A program made the translations under genes and the position numbers. The notes below the pieces were generated by a model. That model saw only the letters and a list, made by a program, of their open reading frames with translations. It did no database searches and had not been told where the DNA came from. From contig QVRM01002755.1 in the NCBI GenBank assembly GCA_003439945.1, positions 693,001 through 757,000 of the forward strand: a DNA stretch of 64,000 nucleotides, read 5' to 3'. Of the stretch, positions 33,796 to 43,507 are shown piece after piece. Position 1 is the stretch's first letter, and each line of letters begins with the position of its first letter. The stretch comes from Dermanyssus gallinae. Lineage: Eukaryota > Arthropoda > Arachnida > Mesostigmata > Dermanyssidae.

Positions 33796-36615
33796 TCATC
33801 TTGCAAGCTCAGCTATTGACTGAACTGCAGGACATGCTGCGGCGTGGTATCTATCGCACTGGGCAGAGCACCTCGTGCACCTGCAACACTCCTGAGGATC
33901 GTGGAATTCTTCCGTGCTACATAACACGTGATGAAACCCGTGGGCTGCAAACGCCGTAGCTAAATGTCTGCCTTTATACCCCGCTGCTCGCCAGGCCGTG
34001 CTTGTCATCGCTACCGTATTATATATTCCTAAATCGATTCCCTTCAATTTTTCCGTCCACTTCAAAGTATAAGCCTCAAACGCTTTCGTCCTAGGTAAAC
34101 CCCATCGAAGTTGTAATTCCTGTGTCATTAAACTCCCCCCCTCTAAGATATGAACTATTCTATTCTTACTTGAATTGGCTAAACCCAAAACCCGTTTCAT
34201 AAAGAAAAATCTGGCTCTATCTAGTAACTGCAGTTCTGTTTCTCCCAATTTTTCCCATATAAGTGATATACCGAATGTTGCTATTGGTTCTATTTTAATT
34301 TTGAAAAGAGCGGAGGCGGTATGTATTGACAACATTTGCGGGCTCTTAATTGCTGCTGCCGCTCGGATTGCTTTTCCCACTCTGCTTTCTATATGTCTTC
34401 GGAAACTGCTACCATTCGACGTTATAGTGACACCCAGATAAGTAAATTTATTTACAAATTGTACTACATTGCCCCTAGCTTGAATAACGTCGTTTTTTGC
34501 TAATCGACCCCCTCGTCGAAACTTAACTGCTACTGTCTTTTGCCAGTTTATGCTAAGCCCCATCTCGTCCATATAATCAATTATTCGTTCCAGTCCCTGT
34601 TTAACCCTAAATAGACTCCTACCATAGATTACAATGTCATCTGCATACATTAAAGTACTTGCCCACTCTCGAGTCCACCCCTGTCTCACCCGGTTGGGTA
34701 GTTCTCCCAATAATACTGAAAAAAGCAACGGGCTAAGCCCGTCTCCTTGAGCCACGCCGGTTGTTTGCTTTACTGTTCCCACAATCCCTATACCGTTGTC
34801 GATGCATACTATGCTCTCCCTAAGGATGGCCCCCAAAATTTTTAACAGCTGATTCGGAACTCCCTCCAAGGCTAGCTTCTCCATAATTATGTTTCTCGGC
34901 GCTAGGTCAAAGGCGGCTTTAAGATCTATAAATACCGCATATAGCGGTCTTCTTGGCTCGGCTAGAGTTTCCCAAATCTCTGCTAGCAATTGGCGCAGGG
35001 CCGTATGGGTCGACTTGGATTTTCTAAACCCGTGTTGTTCTTCTGGGATTGCGTTTCTGGTTTCTAGGAAGTGCTCAAGTCGATCTGATATTATCCCCGA
35101 GAATATCTTATAGGGGCAACTCTTAAGTGTTATTCCCCTCCAAGCTTCCGGCTCTGTTTCTATGCCCTTCCCTTTAGGTATAACAATGAGAGTATCTTCC
35201 TTCCACGCTTTAGGCATTTTCCCGGACTTTAGGCATTCATCGAATAGAGCTTTCCAGCATGGCGCCAGTGCCAACGTTTGCTTTAAGTGTTCATTTCTTA
35301 TCATATCGTTTCCGGCCGCTTTACCTCTAGGCGCTCTTTCAATTGCGCTGACAACGTCTTCGATTGTGATCTCGCGAACTACCCATTCCCGTGCAAGCTT
35401 TGTGTCTTTGTCCCAAGGCCCATTGTATAATATTATTTCTTTTGGAGTGGTGTCGGCTCCCTGTAGCATACCAGCAAAGTGCTTAATTAGTCTCTCAGTC
35501 TCCACTGGGCACTGCTGTTTTCTTTTATGCTTTAGCCATTTGTGCGGGTGTTCCTCTGCCTCTCGTAACAACTTCCACTCTCGGCTTTCCCAGTACTTCT
35601 GTTTCTCTTCCTTGTATGTCCTTTGCGTCATTTTCTTTACCATTATAGCTAACGGCCTCATTACCGGAAAAATCTTTACGTAGTCCCTAGTTAGCCTGTT
35701 TGCATTTTTTGCTGCTCTACACCGCTCGTTAAACCAGGGCCTTCCTTTTTGTTCTTGACGCGGAACTATTGCACTTGTGATTAGATTTACCAGTTTACGC
35801 TCATATGACTCTATGTGAATTTCCCCTGGTGGACACACTTCCCCAACTCCCTTTAAGAAAATCCCACTATCCAATTTTGTTCCGGTCCCCTGCCTACGGC
35901 TACACTCCTCCCCACTGCTGCTAATCTTAAATGTCATTCCCATGGGTATATGCCTTCTAAGTCCCGCTCCTTCCCGAAAAGATGTATTTTCCCCTAAAAA
36001 TGTTATATCATTCCCGTTTCCGTCTGTGGCAAAAACGTCGATGACTGACGCTCCTGTACTACATTCAAATGTGTTTAGGCCGGGCTCGCTGACTAACCAA
36101 CAGCCTATCTCCGTTATAATCTCCAAGAATGCTTCAGTTCGTTCAGAAATTCCCTTGTCCAACCTGGCATTGAAATCCCCCGCTAGAATCATAGGTGCTT
36201 TTCTAGGCACAGCCTCAACCCCGAGCATAATACGTTCTGTCATGGTCTCAATAGACTCTACACCTGCCGGCTTTACATAAGCTGCCACAATCTCCACCCC
36301 CCTTGACGCTATTGCTACTAAATTTTCCGCTATTATTCCTATTTTCATTTCTCCAATTTCTGCTCTCGTAAATACTGAAACCCCCCCACTTGGTCTACCC
36401 CGTCCCTCGCCTTTATGTGCAAGTGCGTGATATCCGTGAAAGCCCCCTAAAGTAAAAGGTTTTACAGCCCAAGTTTCCGTCAAAATTAGAATATCCACTC
36501 CTCGGAGTGCTTCCGCGCCTAACAGTTCTAATACGCCATGTCCTTCGCAGTTCCATAGTACTACTTTGATAACTTGCGTAAGCTTTTGTTCCTTGAGTTT
36601 GATCTTTTCCGAGCG
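33796..36615 (-). CDS. LINE ORF2: APE endonuclease, reverse transcriptase, His/Cys domain
   Basis: 939 codons open directly after the ORF1 TGA, with no ATG before the endonuclease core. Endonuclease motifs: VVLWNCEG, LTETW, LAGDFNARLD, SVIDVFATDG, and RRHIPMGM where SDH is usual. RT motifs: APRGKAAGND, RGITLKSCPYKI, EEQHGFRKSKSTHTA, FIDLKAAFD, TGVAQGDGLSPLLFS, YADDIVIYG and YLGVTIT. The last 45 or so residues hold HGFHHVLCSTEEFH and a run of cysteines before YHAAAC; two other LINEs in this window share this pattern. The protein would nick DNA and copy the element's RNA in the nucleus. No stop or frameshift is visible. How it is translated is the open point: UGA readthrough, reinitiation, or a start at a non-AUG codon. 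Confidence 0.85.
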   Translation of the reverse strand, partial: RSEKIKLKEQKLTQVIKVVLWNCEGHGVLELLGAEALRGVDILILTETWAVKPFTLGGFHGYHALAHKGEGRGRPSGGVSVFTRAEIGEMKIGIIAENLVAIASRGVEIVAAYVKPAGVESIETMTERIMLGVEAVPRKAPMILAGDFNARLDKGISERTEAFLEIITEIGCWLVSEPGLNTFECSTGASVIDVFATDGNGNDITFLGENTSFREGAGLRRHIPMGMTFKISSSGEECSRRQGTGTKLDSGIFLKGVGEVCPPGEIHIESYERKLVNLITSAIVPRQEQKGRPWFNERCRAAKNANRLTRDYVKIFPVMRPLAIMVKKMTQRTYKEEKQKYWESREWKLLREAEEHPHKWLKHKRKQQCPVETERLIKHFAGMLQGADTTPKEIILYNGPWDKDTKLAREWVVREITIEDVVSAIERAPRGKAAGNDMIRNEHLKQTLALAPCWKALFDECLKSGKMPKAWKEDTLIVIPKGKGIETEPEAWRGITLKSCPYKIFSGIISDRLEHFLETRNAIPEEQHGFRKSKSTHTALRQLLAEIWETLAEPRRPLYAVFIDLKAAFDLAPRNIIMEKLALEGVPNQLLKILGAILRESIVCIDNGIGIVGTVKQTTGVAQGDGLSPLLFSVLLGELPNRVRQGWTREWASTLMYADDIVIYGRSLFRVKQGLERIIDYMDEMGLSINWQKTVAVKFRRGGRLAKNDVIQARGNVVQFVNKFTYLGVTITSNGSSFRRHIESRVGKAIRAAAAIKSPQMLSIHTASALFKIKIEPIATFGISLIWEKLGETELQLLDRARFFFMKRVLGLANSSKNRIVHILEGGSLMTQELQLRWGLPRTKAFEAYTLKWTEKLKGIDLGIYNTVAMTSTAWRAAGYKGRHLATAFAAHGFHHVLCSTEEFHDPQECCRCTRCSAQCDRYHAAACPAVQSIAELAR

Positions 36616-38199
36616 TCACCGGGTCTTTGATCCACCGGTCGTAATGCTGTTGTTGTTGTTGTTGTTGTTGTCACGACAGTCATTTTGATTCACGGGGGGT
36701 GCCGCAGTTTCTTTGGCATTATTATAGAAAGCTTGCTGGATCGACTTAGCTAGCGAGGTAGCGTTCATTATGCTCTTCTCTGGCTGTGCCATTGCTCCGC
36801 TTGCTGCGCGTATAACAACTGGCAGTACGGATTCCAAGACTTTTGAGATAACGCTCGTTATAGTTTCTTGAATGATTGGGGATAGTCTGCGGAGTACTTC
36901 TTCTACAATACTGTCCGTCGATGGTTGTGCCGATATGTCTGGCTGTTGTGACGGAGCTGCCGGCTTTAATGCAATACGGTCAGCTTCCTCTATGCGTGTC
37001 GTGGGGATACGACTTCCACCGTCAACTTCTTTTATCCCATTTTTTACGACCGAAGACCAGCTTCGCTTCGTAAAATTGTCGGATGCTTGCACGTTAGATA
37101 CTGGTACGCAGATTGGGACTGACGGGGCGTCGTGCTGCTTCTGTACGATACTTCGCGAGGCTCTCTTTAGTTGTTCCATGCGTAGCAGTCTTTGCGGACA
37201 TGCTCCCCACGTGGCCTCATGCTCCCCGTTGCATAAACAACAGCGGGCCTGAGCATTGCAGTCTTTTCTGAGGTGCTCCATAGAGCCGCATTTTCGACAT
37301 TTGGGCCTTGGGGCTTTACAGTTAGCGGCGAAGTGATCTAGACCATAACACCTATAGCACTGCGAGGGTTCATGGTATAGTACCACTCCGTGTCGCTTAA
37401 GCCCCAGACGCACCTCAGCCGGAAAGCTGTTGCCAGAGAACGTCAAAATAACGTGCTCCGTAGCCGACACGGCGTTGGTTCTGGGGTTCTTTGCTTTTAC
37501 CCGAGAAACTTCTGTCACTCCGGAAGACTGCAGCGCCGATAATATCGCCGATTCCGAGATTGAGGAATGAACCCCGGTGATCTTGCCCTTTATTGTAGAT
37601 CGTGTTCCGCTTATTCTTGATGAGACTTTAACTTTCGCTAACTCCGATAGCGAGAGTAAAGTTGCTCTATCATCTTCCCTCTCCACGACTATGACAAGTT
37701 CTCCGTTTTTCGTGAAGCGAGGCTCCTCTATTTTCCCCCCGACGATCTTCGCGATGTCGTCACAGATCTCGTTAAAGTTGTGCTCAAGGGCGTTGTCATC
37801 TGCGGAGCATATAACAGCTTCCTGCCTGTCGAATCTTACTCTTGGCGGCACCTTCATAGCGCGAGAGCGCTTATGCCAGGTCACCGTGGTAAACTCCGAA
37901 TCGCTATGAGATTCCTCATCGCTACAGGCTTCCTCGGTTGCTTCGCTGGCGTCCTCCTTGCTTACCGGGCGAGGTTCCGCCTCGCAAACACGCATACCTT
38001 TACTACGAGCGTCTTCTGCGGGGCTTGATGCGGTTCGCTTCCCGCCACTTGCCATTGGACGGTTAGACGGACCGCCCGCACCACTGACTGCTCCTGGAAT
38101 GCATTCATCCGTAGGCGCCGCACTGTCTACGTGCAGTGATGCACGTTGTTCCGGCGGCGCCTTCTCTTGCCATTTCGGCGGCGTTCGTTTCAGAGGCAT
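36616..38199 (-). CDS. LINE ORF1, Gag-like RNA-binding protein
   Basis: 527 codons from the ATG at 38199-38197 (context GTGGCCATGC) to a TGA at 36618-36616. The N-terminal ~120 residues are low-complexity and acidic/basic. A folded middle region (about 130-280) resembles the Gag-like part of other two-ORF LINEs. Three zinc knuckles follow at about 281-335: CYRCYGLDHFAANC and CRKCGSMEHLRKDC are canonical C-x2-C-x4-H-x4-C, and the third, CCLCNGEHEATWGAC, is looser. The C-terminus ends in an Asn run and GGSKTR. ORF1 proteins coat the element's RNA. Unusually, its stop codon is the only barrier to the downstream ORF2, which is in the same frame. Confidence 0.85.
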   Translation of the reverse strand: MPLKRTPPKWQEKAPPEQRASLHVDSAAPTDECIPGAVSGAGGPSNRPMASGGKRTASSPAEDARSKGMRVCEAEPRPVSKEDASEATEEACSDEESHSDSEFTTVTWHKRSRAMKVPPRVRFDRQEAVICSADDNALEHNFNEICDDIAKIVGGKIEEPRFTKNGELVIVVEREDDRATLLSLSELAKVKVSSRISGTRSTIKGKITGVHSSISESAILSALQSSGVTEVSRVKAKNPRTNAVSATEHVILTFSGNSFPAEVRLGLKRHGVVLYHEPSQCYRCYGLDHFAANCKAPRPKCRKCGSMEHLRKDCNAQARCCLCNGEHEATWGACPQRLLRMEQLKRASRSIVQKQHDAPSVPICVPVSNVQASDNFTKRSWSSVVKNGIKEVDGGSRIPTTRIEEADRIALKPAAPSQQPDISAQPSTDSIVEEVLRRLSPIIQETITSVISKVLESVLPVVIRAASGAMAQPEKSIMNATSLAKSIQQAFYNNAKETAAPPVNQNDCRDNNNNNNNSITTGGSKTR

Positions 38200-38289
38200 G
38201 GCCACCTGCTACGCCGCGCCTGTTTACAAACAGGATATTGTTTGTTTACAGGCAAACGCAGACGGATTTTATCTTCGCTCAATATAATA

Positions 38290-38560
38290 ATATTGATTCT
38301 GGTTACCGTAATGGGGATGGCGGCAGTGGCGACGTTGATGGTGAAGTTAGTGATGGTGTCTGTGGTGAAAATGGTGATGATGGCTGTGGTGGTGATGGTG
38401 ATGACGACTATGAGTGGTAGCTAGCTGGAATGAATGATGATGACGATGAAGATGTTCTAATGATGATGACGCTTAAGATGATATTTGATGATGAGGAATA
38501 GTAGTACTGGGTGTTGATAGTGATGATGGCTGTGGTGGTGATGATGCCGACTATAAGTAA
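38290..38560. repeat. GATG/GGTGATG-type microsatellite
   Basis: Imperfect runs of GATG, TGATGATGG and GGTGATG, forming a decayed simple repeat next to the LINE 5' end. Confidence 0.8.
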
Positions 38561-39090
38561 CAGCTAACTAGTGAAGGCACAGTAATGATGAAAACGCTGA
38601 AGGCGGTAGCTGGGTTGTAGATGATAGGGAATACACACTAATGATGCTGATGATGATGATTGAAAGTCCGATTATGGGTGTGGAAGCGCCGATTTTCAGG
38701 TAGTAGGAGATGTAGATATTGTCCGGAGAAACTTAACCTGCACACTATCCGTTACGGCCCAGATTCACTGTTAGAAACACCGACTAACCACTGAAATAGC
38801 AACAATTATACGCACTGTTACGAAAACACGTCAGCGCAGCTTGAACAGCTGACGACACCTTGAGTGCAAATAAAAGCAGGGTATCAGGCTGCCAACATTG
38901 GAAGGGAACAGTAATAAACGGAGCACATAAAAGGACCTTCATCTTTATCAGAGTAAAACGAAAGTAATTCCGAGGGAACTGGTTGTAACAAGTATTCAAT
39001 AAAAAAAGGCAAACGGTGAAGATACAGCGGTCAGAAATACACCTATAAATGTTAGTGTTTCTAACGGCTGTACTTCCACCACATGTTGCC
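38561..39090. other. Intron sequence, nothing recognised
   Basis: No exon or TE detected between the simple repeat and the mariner. Confidence 0.5.
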
Positions 39091-39114
39091 TGTATATATA
39101 TATATATATATATA

Positions 39115-40400
39115 CAGGTAGTTCAACAAGTTCTTAAAATGAGCTTTTCAGAATTCGAATTTTGGCGCGCTTTCACCGCTATTGGAAACGGCAACTTTTC
39201 GAATGCTAGCAGTCAAAATATTATGGTGATTGGCCGTTGCGATTTCGTTTGATCGCTTTTCCCGTGCAACGTATCGGCGTGATTTTGAAAAATGGAGAAA
39301 AAGAGTTTCGAGTGGTTATCAAGCATTTTTATTTCAAAGGTTGGAATGCGACCCAAGTGAAAACTGAGTTAGACGAGGTGTACGGTGACTCTGCGCCATG
39401 TTTTGCCACTGTTTCCAACTGGATTAAAGAGTTAAAAAGAGGTCGCAGGAGCACCGAGGATGAACTACGTTCAGGACGCCCAAAAACGGCAACTGATGAG
39501 GAAAACGTGGAAAAAGTGCGGAAAATCGTTGCCGCAGATAAGCGAGTGAACATTAGGGAGATAGCGGAGGCCTTCGGGATCAGTTTGGGTAGTGTGCATT
39601 TCATCCTGCACGAAAACTTGAAGATGAAAAAGCTCAGAGCAAAATGGGTGCCGCATTTGCTCAACCAAGGCCAAAAAGACGCGCGTGTTTCCGCTTCACA
39701 GCGAAATTTGGCCAAGATGTCGAAAAATTCGTCGGATTTTTGACGCAGATTCGTGACCGTCGATGAAAGCTGGGTCCATCACTACACTCCCGAGACCCAA
39801 GAAGCATCTCGTCAATGGTGTGCACCTGGTAAAGGACCTCCGAAGAGGGTGCGGACAACGGCATCGGCCGGAAAGATGATGGCTACGGTTTTTTGGGACC
39901 AACGTGGAATAATTCTGGTCGACTACCTTGAGAGCGGTAAAACGATCACGGGAGAATATTATGCAAGACTGTTGGACTGCCTGAAGCAAGAACTCATCGT
40001 GAAACGGCCCGCTTTGCCGAAGAAGGTTGTCCTGTTTCACCAGGAGAATGCTCCCGCACACAAGTCGCGGCAAGCAACGGCAAAACTGGCCCAACTTAGG
40101 TTCGAACTTATTGAACAACCTTCCTATTCTCCAGACCTGGCCCCCTCTGATTATTTCCTCTTCGGACATTTGAAGAATAGTCTCGGTGGAAAGCGTTTTT
40201 CCAGCAATGAAGAGGTTAAGGCTGCTGTCAATGCCTATTTTCAGTCTAAAGACGCGGAATTCTACTCAAGAGGTATAAATGCTCTGAAATCTCGGTGGGA
40301 AAAGTGTATTGAGCTTCTCGGGGAGTATATCGAATAAGAAAAAATTAAAAACAAGATTTGGAAAATTCTTGGTTTTCATTTTAAGAACTTGTTGAACTAC

Positions 40401-40403
<3 letters not shown>
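39115..40403 (+). mobile_element. Irritans-like mariner with perfect 28-bp ends but a dead transposase
   Basis: 1289 bp. The ends CAGGTAGTTCAACAAGTTCT are perfect inverted repeats for 28 bases. TA lies on both sides (39113-39114 and 40404-40405), and each side runs into a (TA)n array. The transposase frame has several lesions (next entry). The ends remain usable in principle by a related transposase. The element lies in intron 6 of the synaptotagmin gene, opposite in orientation, with its right end about 86 bases from exon 6. Confidence 0.92.
39292..40337 (+). pseudogene. Mariner transposase pseudogene (irritans-like)
   Basis: The family start MEKK is at 39292, but one base is missing just after it compared with relatives, so the rest (EFRVVIKHF onward) is in another frame. 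That frame continues through the helix-turn-helix region to an in-frame TGA at 39741-39743, then resumes in the same frame with TVDESWVHHYTPET. The second catalytic residue is Glu (FHQENAPAH) where mariners have Asp; the third is normal (YSPDLAPSDYF). The C-terminus ends LLGEYIE at 40337. Three independent defects make activity very unlikely. Similarity to Himar1-type enzymes is clear along its length. Confidence 0.9.

Positions 40404-40440
<37 letters not shown>
40404..40440. repeat. (TA)n microsatellite
   Basis: About 18 TA units directly beside the right end of the mariner. Confidence 0.95.
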
Positions 40441-40444
<4 letters not shown>

Positions 40445-40488
40445 TTGGAAACAACTAATTGGGAACACAATGTAAGTATGACTTCAAC

Positions 40489-40583
40489 CTCATCGGAGAC
40501 GTCTCGTGGAAGGCGGTGTGCATTAGTCGTCTTCGTGTTGAGCAGATGCCGTCCGTGAAACAGTTGCACCCTGGCATACGCAC
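40489..40583 (-). CDS. Synaptotagmin-family gene, exon 6 (C2B)
   Basis: A strong acceptor (CCGTTTTGCTCTAG) precedes two bases that complete a Gly codon from exon 5. The exon then reads AYARVQLFHGRHLLNTKTT and RLPRDVSDE. This matches the C2B strand normally written DPYVKVxLxxxGKRLxKKKT. The Asp of DPYVKV is Ala here and most of the polybasic lysines are absent. The donor (GAG then GTTGAA) is weak; it is chosen because it restores phase with exon 7. The damaged mariner begins about 86 bases downstream. Confidence 0.82.
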
Positions 40584-40849
40584 CTAGAGCAAAACGGTAC
40601 ATCATAAACACAGAGATCAATATCTAATGAACGCAAAACGTTTTCGAAATTAGATAGTTCTGTTATTATGCATTTGAACACACTTTGCCATACAATAGCA
40701 GTTCCCTCGTGCCCATGTGGTTGCCTTTGTACAAATGTCAAAAGACTACGCTTTTTTTATTACCAATATTATTGTAGCGTTACTAAAAAACTTTGTTATA
40801 TATTTTTGCATTTCTGTAGCCGACCTTAGTAGAATGTATGTATGCATGT

Positions 40850-41114
40850 AGATATATATATATATATATATATATAAACCACTCGAATGCTTTATCAGAC
40901 GTATGTATGTCAATGTCGTAAAAGGCCTACTGACAGTCCGTGTTTGCGGAGATCATAAATGTGGTCACGGTACTAAAGTCGCTACCAGTGTATAGGCAGC
41001 ACATGTGTGATTTTGTTCTGATCAAGTCCAAGATTGTTGCTCAGGTCGGTTCTACAAATTTTACCTTCGTCATAGTAACTGATCTCAATAAAGCCCCGAT
41101 GCTAAAGGGAATAT
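40850..41114. other. Intron sequence with short (TA)n
   Basis: A TA array at about 40853-40876; otherwise nothing recognised. Confidence 0.5.
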
Positions 41115-43056
41115 ATATATATATTTTTATAGAGGTAACTGGTAAAATGCATTATGCACACCGAGCATCGTTGTTAAAGCCACGGTTGTGTGGGACTCGC
41201 ATTCACTAAAATCCAGTCGTCCTTTCTCCCCTTGTCGGGGAGTGGCCGCAGTACTGTTTTCTCGAGATTACTTCGCCTGGCCACTCTTCTTGCCATTTAG
41301 GCTGCTCGCTTTGCGCGGCGGTTATCTTCGCCTCGAAGACTCTTTCTGCAAATCTTTTTACCATATTCCAGGATTTGCGATCTTTGAGGAGCGCCTCTAC
41401 GAGGGCTTGGCATGTCAGGGGGTTCTGCAGTTGTAGATTCCGGGACAGTAGCTCTCGCTCAGTGTCGAAAAAGGCGCACCGTTCATAGCAGTGCTTTACA
41501 TCGTTCGCCTCCACCCGAGTTGCACATACGGCATACGGGGGAGTCCGTTTTACCAATGCGGTGTAGGTATTGCTGAAAGCAGCCACCATGACCTGTTAGC
41601 AGTTGCGCGAGTGGGTAGGTAAGCGAGCCGTGTTTGAGGCTGTACCATTTCTTAAGATCAGGAAGTATTGATCTTGTCCAATATGGCTCCGCTGGATTGC
41701 TTCCCATTGCGTACTCCATTCGATTAGGGTGTCGGGTCTACTGATTAGTGTTCCCCCCGTCAGGCCGTTGATTAAAGAGTTTCTTGATGCCAGTTCATTA
41801 GCCCAGGGCATTTGTCTGGAAAGGACCTGCACGGCTGCTGTCGAAACCGTGTGACTTGCTCGTGCTATGTTAAGCGCCATAGTCTTTGAGTCTTGTTGAG
41901 GTAGCGACGTGTTGTAGCTCTTGTAGCCATGCGCTCCCAGAAGGGTGCGGCGTATAACATGATGCTGTCTATGACTGATGCTAAGAGGCGGCGCCGAGAA
42001 TCGGTTGCTCCTCTGGTCCGTGGGAGAATTTTTCGTAGCTCTGCTGAGGCTTTGGCTGTTTTTTTGCTGCATAGCGCACATGAGGTGTTCCTGTGAGAGC
42101 CCTGATTACACCTAGGTACTTAACCATGGGCGTGAGCGTTAGTGGATGACCTTTCAGAAATAAATTTTGATTTCGTGGAGGACGCTCCAGATCATTTAGA
42201 AGAATTGCTTCCGTTTTTGTGAAGCCAGTTCGAGGTCTAGCATGCGGAGGTGTTGTCGGATATCCGACAGTTGGTTGTTCCTTCGAGCAGATCCTCGTCA
42301 CTGGCGGTAACGATCAGTGCCAGGTCGTCTGCGTAGGTGGTGAAATAGACTCCCAAGGGATGAGGCAGTCTAAGTACTCCATCGTAGGTTATATTCCACA
42401 GGGTTGGTCCCAGATCCTTGGGGAATCCTGGCAGTGACGGCGTAGTCCACGCCTTCGTATGTAGATGCGCGGTCTTTTAGATACGATGCTAGAATACGTC
42501 GTAGATAGGGAGACACGTTTTTGTTTCTAAGTGCCTGGTTTATGGCGTCCCACAAAAGCGTATTAAGCGCGTTTTGACGTCAATAACGACGGCCAGACAG
42601 TGCGCCCGGTTTGCTATAGGTGAATTTCTTTGAATAGGCAGGAGAGCATACTTACAGGGCGGTATGCTGAGGGGTCTCCTTGTGGCTTGCCGGGTTTCGA
42701 TGGGCTAGACGTGCCGTTTTTGAGGCTTAGGATAATCTCTGCTAGTAAGGATTGTGTTCATCATGCGTTGGAATACCTTTGGATGATTCTTTAGAAGTAA
42801 GCGTATTGCTTGTGGGGGGACAGCATCTGGGCCCGGTGCTTTTCTTGGCCGTATGGGCTCAACCACGATTTTGATCGTGGTTGAGCCAATCTTAATCCAC
42901 GAGATCCAATGTAAGGTCTGAAGTTTCTTCAAAAAGTACCAGCTGCGGCGGGGGTTTTTGCGGAAAGAGCGCATTTATAGTCGGTCGCGCCAGTTCCACT
43001 AGTAAAGGCAGCTGTGCGTGGCGCACTTTGTTACGCACGGTCCTCTGCCCCTTGTC

Positions 43057-43059
<3 letters not shown>
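41115..43059 (-). pseudogene. R1-clade LINE ORF2 and 3' UTR, copy 3
   Basis: A diverged relative of the element in the 6-kb duplication. Reading down the minus strand from 43059: VRNKVRHAQLPLL, RPRKAPGPDAVPPQAIRLL, RT pieces with the normal PQGS, then TEAILLN, VKYLGV, RRRLLASVIDSIMLYAAP, LASRN, WTRSILPDLKKWYSLKHGS, YLHRIGKTDSPVC, and a full C-terminal Cys/His end (DVKHCYERCAFF, then RFAERVFEAK) to a stop at 41206. A short 3' UTR ends at a TA array near 41115. Several frameshifts and deletions are present, one of them in the palm. The copy shows what the duplicated units lack after SPVC. It lies in intron 5 of the synaptotagmin gene. Confidence 0.8.
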
Positions 43060-43104
<45 letters not shown>

Positions 43105-43120
43105 TCCTCTGCCCCTTGTC

Positions 43121-43151
<31 letters not shown>
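43038..43151. repeat. Two copies of a 20-base unit, each followed by (TA)n
   Basis: GGTCCTCTGCCCCTTGTCCC, the boundary sequence of the R1-like copy, occurs at about 43038-43057 and again at about 43103-43122. Each is followed by a TA array. It is a tandem duplication of LINE edge plus microsatellite, or a slippage product. Confidence 0.8.
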
Positions 43152-43154
<3 letters not shown>

Positions 43155-43350
43155 TCTCCCGGAATTCGTCCAACAAACTTTGGGGCCTTGTATAACTCGG
43201 CGTAAGAAATATTTTTTTTCAATGGAACAAAAGAGCGGAAATGTCCTCTTTTGGAGTGAGAGCGAAATTTCCAAAAGCTTTTTATTCTGGTATATCTTCA
43301 CTAAATCTGCGATTATGAGAGCCCCAGTCATCCTATTGACAAACCAATCA
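43152..43350. mobile_element. Partial element related to the fold-back family
   Basis: Contains TTCAATGGAACAAAAGAG and TTTTGGAGTGAGAGCGAAAT, which correspond to blocks of the elements at 26188-26450 and 31147-32218. It is bounded on the left by (TA)n. The right end is not defined. Confidence 0.45.
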
Positions 43351-43469
43351 TATCTGGGCATACATTTCGTTTAATAATATATTTATATAATATATAATAA
43401 AATATTTTTCTTTCCAAGTTGTACTAGATCCTTAAGTTTGTTGTATGCATTCTGAAGGACCCTATATAT

Positions 43470-43507
<38 letters not shown>

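Larger units (their letters stand above)
33705..38260 (-). mobile_element. I-like (I/Jockey-group) LINE, apparently full length, both ORFs open
   Basis: A two-ORF non-LTR retrotransposon in intron 6 of the synaptotagmin gene, in the gene's own orientation. ORF1 is Gag-like with zinc knuckles. ORF2 carries an APE endonuclease, an RT and a C-terminal His/Cys domain, with no RNase H seen. ORF1 ends at UGA and ORF2 carries straight on in the same frame. The 3' UTR is short (about 90 bases) and ends near an AATAAA at about 33710. The tail is not poly(A); relatives have (TAA)n or (TA)n. The 5' end is approximate. Confidence 0.85.

Noticed and set aside
36413..36619. Short ORF overlapping the start of LINE ORF2
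   Set aside because: Wrong frame for the endonuclease; the correct frame is the continuation of ORF1 after its UGA.
39237..39743. Upstream start for the damaged mariner transposase
   Set aside because: The family start is at 39292 in another frame; the longer N-terminus is non-homologous leader sequence.
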